The notes beneath the pieces were generated by a model, which searched no databases, had not been told where the DNA came from, and was given only the letters and a program-made list of their open reading frames with translations. From assembly GCA_902363575.1 (NCBI GenBank), contig CABJAJ010000002.1:372001-436000 (forward strand): a stretch of DNA of 64,000 nucleotides, read 5' to 3'. The translations under genes were made by a program, and so were the position numbers. Source of the DNA: Rikenellaceae bacterium. Its GTDB lineage: Bacteria; Bacteroidota; Bacteroidia; Bacteroidales; Rikenellaceae. Position 1 is the stretch's first letter, and every line of letters begins with the position of its first letter. Shown here piece by piece: positions 61,926 to 64,000 of this stretch.

Positions 61926-63310
61926 CGGCGAAAGTGTGTTTGTTGTTCCTCTTCCGGTGACTGTTCTCTCGCCTGTGTCTCATCGACCGTCTCTTCCTGT
62001 TTCTGCTCGGCCAAAAGCTGTTCGTTCCAGTCCTTGTTGGGATAGGTAGGCTGTTCACGGACAAAAGAGGCGTCATTCGCCTTGTCCAGACCGAGGAACT
62101 CCCGCAATCCTTCACGGAACTCCTTGTAATTTCCGTTCATGATATCCGTCTGTTCCCGTATGTCGTCCGGATGGCACAGGCCGCTCGAACGCATCGACAT
62201 GGCTTCTTCCCATGCGGATTCATATTTCCCGTAGCTCGACCGCAAAGCGTCGGGCAACAGGTCTATGTCACCTTCATCGAGGTTCTTGCCGTCAGTAACG
62301 GAATCCAGATAAGGCTTCCGCTCCGGTGTCTCCTCGATGGTGGAACGGACAACCCGGTACATCTCCTGTTGCAGGTTCTTGGCAAACTCGATTCCCGCAA
62401 GGTCGGTATCGAAACAGATGTGTTGCTTGGCAGGAAGCGAGAGCGTGAGGACACCCCGCATCTGTTCCACCGTCGGGTTACCACCGGTAGATATGAAGAC
62501 CGCTTTCCGCAAATCCTTGTCGTTGGCCTGATGAAGCTGGTAATAGGCCATCGCGTCGTATGCACTCTCGAACCAGTAGATATGCTTGGCTTCGGTAAGC
62601 GTAGTTTTGGCTGGGCTGGCAATCCATAACCCTTGGCTCGAATTGCTCCCTTCCGCCTTCCCTTTATAACTGCCGCTGCCATCCATGCGAGGGCGACCTC
62701 GCTCTTCCAGACCGACAACCTGTCCCGTATCTTTCGGAACGGTCAGCGGAAAGGCGAGGTTGGTGTATTTCATGCCGTCCTCACGATGCTTCGTCGCCAG
62801 ACAGAAGTTCCGATGAAAGGCATACTGCGTGTAAAGGTCGATGCCCCGATGCTTGAAGAACGGATAGAACTTCTTTTGTGTCGCCCGATCCTGCGGATTG
62901 AACTGGTGAATGTCGTAATCCGCCATGTCAAACGGCTTCACATCCCGTTTAGGCTGGATAATCCGGATGTCCCGGTCAGCGACGGGATGGTTCAGCAACC
63001 GGTTACAGACAAGGTTTACCAGTCGGTCGGGAGACACGCCTGTACGGTATTCCGCAAAAAAATGCGGATGCTCCTTGATAAAGGAAATGATGTTATACGA
63101 CTTCTGCTGTTGCGGTTTGAAACAGCATTTCCCTTGCTGCGTGACAATGAACTTGTCGTTGCGGATGCGCCGCCCCTCGCTGTCCAACCGGACATACGAG
63201 GGATAGCGCAGGCCGTCGCGCCGGTTCAGGTGATAGCCCGCGTCGATAAGCACGTCCTGAATGTTCAGCCTGCGCAGAAAATCGTCATAAGTCAGTTCGC
63301 CCTCTCTCAT
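61922..63310 (-). CDS. CHC2/Toprim (DUF3991-like) ICE primase-type protein
   Basis: 462 residues. N-terminal domain with YHLNRRDGLRYPSYVRLDSE and GRRIRNDKFIVTQQGKCCFK. Toprim region: HIYWFESAYDAMAYYQLHQA (glutamate motif), KAVFISTGGNPTVEQMRGVL and QHICFDTDLAGIEFAKNLQQ (DxD). A C-terminal acidic tail is rich in Glu/Gln. Likely to prime or process transferred DNA. It is 3 bp downstream of the 63314 gene. Confidence 0.8.
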   Translation of the reverse strand: MREGELTYDDFLRRLNIQDVLIDAGYHLNRRDGLRYPSYVRLDSEGRRIRNDKFIVTQQGKCCFKPQQQKSYNIISFIKEHPHFFAEYRTGVSPDRLVNLVCNRLLNHPVADRDIRIIQPKRDVKPFDMADYDIHQFNPQDRATQKKFYPFFKHRGIDLYTQYAFHRNFCLATKHREDGMKYTNLAFPLTVPKDTGQVVGLEERGRPRMDGSGSYKGKAEGSNSSQGLWIASPAKTTLTEAKHIYWFESAYDAMAYYQLHQANDKDLRKAVFISTGGNPTVEQMRGVLTLSLPAKQHICFDTDLAGIEFAKNLQQEMYRVVRSTIEETPERKPYLDSVTDGKNLDEGDIDLLPDALRSSYGKYESAWEEAMSMRSSGLCHPDDIREQTDIMNGNYKEFREGLREFLGLDKANDASFVREQPTYPNKDWNEQLLAEQKQEETVDETQAREQSPEEEQQTHFRR

Positions 63311-63313
63311 GGT

Positions 63314-63991
63314 TTACCTCCCCATTCTCATATCATTGATTTCACGGTTCATCTCTGCCTCGAAACAACGGATGGCCATATCCCTCGGTGTATCGACCCC
63401 CAGCTTGATGTACGGGCGTGGCGGACCGCCGAAACGCTCGCCGTAGAACTCCGGGGCATGGCAGTGATGGTGGATGCCGTGCGCGACACCCGCCGCGACT
63501 ACCGTACCTGCGGTGAGGGCGGCAAAGATTTTCGTACCGAGCCCCCGTTGTGCTTCCGGGCGTGTTTTCATGTCCACTTCGCTGAAAATCTTGGAAAAGA
63601 GCTTCATCCGGTGATAATCATCCACAGCAAGGAACTTGTCGTAATCCCGTTGGGTTATCTCATGGCTGATAGCCTGACCGTCGATAACAGCGGTCATCCT
63701 GTATTTCCCCTCGGTTTGTGCCGGTTGAACGGCTATCTGGCTCACTTCAACTTCCCGCCCGTGCTTCTCTTCCCGATACCATCCCTTGTTTTCATTCAGA
63801 AACTGGAGGTCACGCCCGTCCACTGCCGCACCGACATAGCCCTGTATGGATTCCTCTTGCTGTTGCAGCGAGGTTTCCACCGGCATGAAAGCCTCCTGCT
63901 CCTGCCGTTGGCGTTGTTCCAAATCCTGCTGTACTTCGGGATGCAGGCCGATAGCGATGCGTTGATCGCTGTTGAGAGCCTCCATCGTCAC
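63314..63991 (-). CDS. ICE protein, DUF3945/DUF4099-like, possibly truncated by window edge
   Basis: 225 residues if translation begins at GTG 63991, but the frame is open to the window end, so the true start may lie beyond. A glutamine-rich N-terminal segment (EVQQDLEQRQRQEQEAF) is followed by YREEKHGREVEVSQIAVQPA and TAVIDGQAISHEITQRDYDK. This is a repeat unit common in Bacteroidales ICE DUF3945/DUF4099 proteins. One membrane-like helix (FAALTAGTVVAAGVAHGIHH) lies near 155-175. Function unknown. Confidence 0.65.
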   Translation of the reverse strand: MTMEALNSDQRIAIGLHPEVQQDLEQRQRQEQEAFMPVETSLQQQEESIQGYVGAAVDGRDLQFLNENKGWYREEKHGREVEVSQIAVQPAQTEGKYRMTAVIDGQAISHEITQRDYDKFLAVDDYHRMKLFSKIFSEVDMKTRPEAQRGLGTKIFAALTAGTVVAAGVAHGIHHHCHAPEFYGERFGGPPRPYIKLGVDTPRDMAIRCFEAEMNREINDMRMGR

Positions 63992-64000
63992 TTTGTCGGA

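Noticed and set aside
1..64000. CRISPR array
   Set aside because: No regularly spaced direct repeats with unique spacers and no cas genes were seen. The only tandem repeat is the two-unit 19-bp repeat at 28912.

Overview
The window looks like Bacteroidales, most likely Alistipes or a close relative in the Rikenellaceae. The reasons are: promoters of the TAnnTTTG type directly upstream of many genes, GC-rich housekeeping and transport loci alternating with AT-rich cargo, a Kdp locus with a split KdpD, a TonB/SusC-style vitamin B12 locus with BtuG/BtuH-type surface lipoproteins, and conjugative-element genes of the Bacteroidales kind. The genus is an inference from gene style. No rRNA gene is present.

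Layout. (1) 1-3.0 kb: an AT-rich Hachiman/AbpAB-type defence operon. It holds the frameshifted 3' part of a HamA-like nuclease and a complete HamB-like helicase. (2) 3.0-5.3 kb: a decayed integrative mobilizable element, with a 21-codon integrase tail, an accessory membrane protein, a broken excisionase, primase/Toprim fragments and a mobilization membrane protein broken by two frameshifts. (3) 5.4-15.3 kb, minus strand: a potassium locus with two micro-ORFs, kdpF, kdpA, kdpB, kdpC, an outer-membrane protein, a KdpD sensor domain without kinase, and a separate histidine kinase. A sigma54-type response regulator lies upstream. (4) 15.85-24.73 kb: an apparently complete 8.9-kb integrative element in tRNA-Leu(UAA), flanked by a 15-bp direct repeat. 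It encodes integrase, a small accessory protein, an excisionase-like HTH protein, a D5/P4 helicase, a zinc/Toprim primase-like protein and a terminase-small-subunit-like protein. It carries an unrecognised three-gene membrane/secreted cassette as cargo. It resembles a phage satellite.

(5) 24.7-26.3 kb: tRNA-Leu, miaA and a pRiA4b-ORF3-like gene. (6) 26.5-29.3 kb: an organoarsenical resistance operon (arsR, thioredoxin-like arsE, arsF, arsG, arsP-like permease) with the ArsR operator folded around its promoter. (7) 29.4-33.2 kb: an AT-rich scrap zone with a GIY-YIG-like gene, a frameshifted lipocalin-like lipoprotein, a multiply broken conjugative-element ORF, and an IS5-family insertion in a small gene whose reading frame can be reassembled. 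(8) 33.2-47.5 kb: a cobalamin riboswitch drives a long minus-strand operon of btuH-like, PKD surface protein, LRR-like surface protein, btuG-like, btuB, btuF, btuC, btuD, then a split ThrE exporter and a DUF6064 membrane protein. A degraded second btuD tail and a DUF2284 gene follow. (9) 47.7-64 kb: one end of a conjugative element (ICE), running off the right edge. It has small accessory ORFs behind duplicated leaders, then a minus-strand block with ArdC-like metallopeptidase, SSB, muramidase/M23 hydrolase, an ArdC/MutS-I-like protein, membrane transfer proteins and a Toprim protein.

The loci most worth follow-up are the tRNA-Leu satellite-like element with its unknown cargo, the Hachiman operon abutting an integrase stump, the A9 slippery site in the ICE M23-like gene, and the two unusual surface lipoproteins in the B12 operon.
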